A DNA stretch of 34,373 nt from Candidatus Stahliibacteriota bacterium. Lineage in GTDB: Bacteria; Hydrothermota; UBA3072. Positions 34,091 to 34,373 of this stretch are shown here, piece by piece. Under the pieces are notes generated by a model. The model searched no databases, was not told the DNA's origin, and saw only the letters and a program-made list of their open reading frames with translations. Each line of letters begins with the position of its first letter. Position 1 is the first letter of the stretch. The translations under genes were made by a program, and so were the position numbers. The stretch lies in contig DAOVFB010000005.1 in NCBI GenBank assembly GCA_030668705.1, forward strand, positions 1 to 34,373. The letters are read 5' to 3'.

Positions 34091-34373
34091 TGAAACCGCA
34101 GATAAAAACACACCCCACCAAGAAGATGAAACCGCAGATGAACGCAGATAGACGCAGATAGATACTAATTAACCCCTAAATCCTAAAACCCAACACCTAA
34201 AAATGCCACGGCAAACTCACGGTTAACTCTTGATAAAAACTCACAACCCCCCAAAAATAGACACTGATTAACACAGATATCAGCTGATTAACCCCTAAAT
34301 CCTAACTCCTAAAACCTAAGACCTAAAAATGCCACAGAGGCACAGATTAATGTAGTTAAATAGTCGAGTAGTT
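34091..34373. repeat. Mosaic intergenic repeat block 4 (inverted orientation relative to blocks 1 and 3; continues past window)
   Basis: 'gaaaccgcagataaaaacacaccccaccaagaagatgaaaccgcagatgaacgcagatag' is the reverse complement of block-3 modules; 34171-34340 is the reverse complement of block-1 modules; internal duplication 34169-34215 vs 34288-34337. Confidence 0.88.

Overview
About 34 kb of what looks like an FCB-group or candidate-phylum (WOR-3/Stahlbacteria-like) bacterial chromosome; the taxonomic guess is inference from gene content. In order (+ strand unless noted): the tail of an ABC-2 permease; tRNA-Arg(ACG), tadA, tRNA-Ser(CGA); an M6-family protease with FG-GAP-like repeats and a C-terminal T9SS-like sorting domain; a 200-aa membrane protein; cysS; rsmB; two kinase-less PASTA membrane proteins; three parvulin/SurA-type PPIases; a small S4 protein; pdxA; a 1797-aa SprA-like protein; a minus-strand pilMNOPQ operon; bifunctional ftcD; tRNA-Lys; a cyclic-nucleotide-binding domain protein; an OmpA-family protein; pcrA/uvrD-like helicase; an unlisted 44-aa ORF; uvrA. 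Most of the coding content is recognisable. The least explained signal is in the four long intergenic gaps (about 236-805, 7748-8090, 24180-24931, 34048-end). They are built from a shared vocabulary of short degenerate modules in both orientations: telomere-like TTTAGGG runs, 'actcaact' runs, 'atctgcggttt/ctggtggtgtg', 'gtgagtttgccgtggcattttta' and 'ctctgtgtctctgtggc'. One gap also holds a perfect three-way-junction palindrome and a 16-nt palindrome. Other points of interest are a tRNA-Arg(ACG)-tadA-tRNA-Ser cassette in which tadA's stop codon lies inside the tRNA, a probable AUA start codon, and T9SS-like parts next to a type IV pilus operon.
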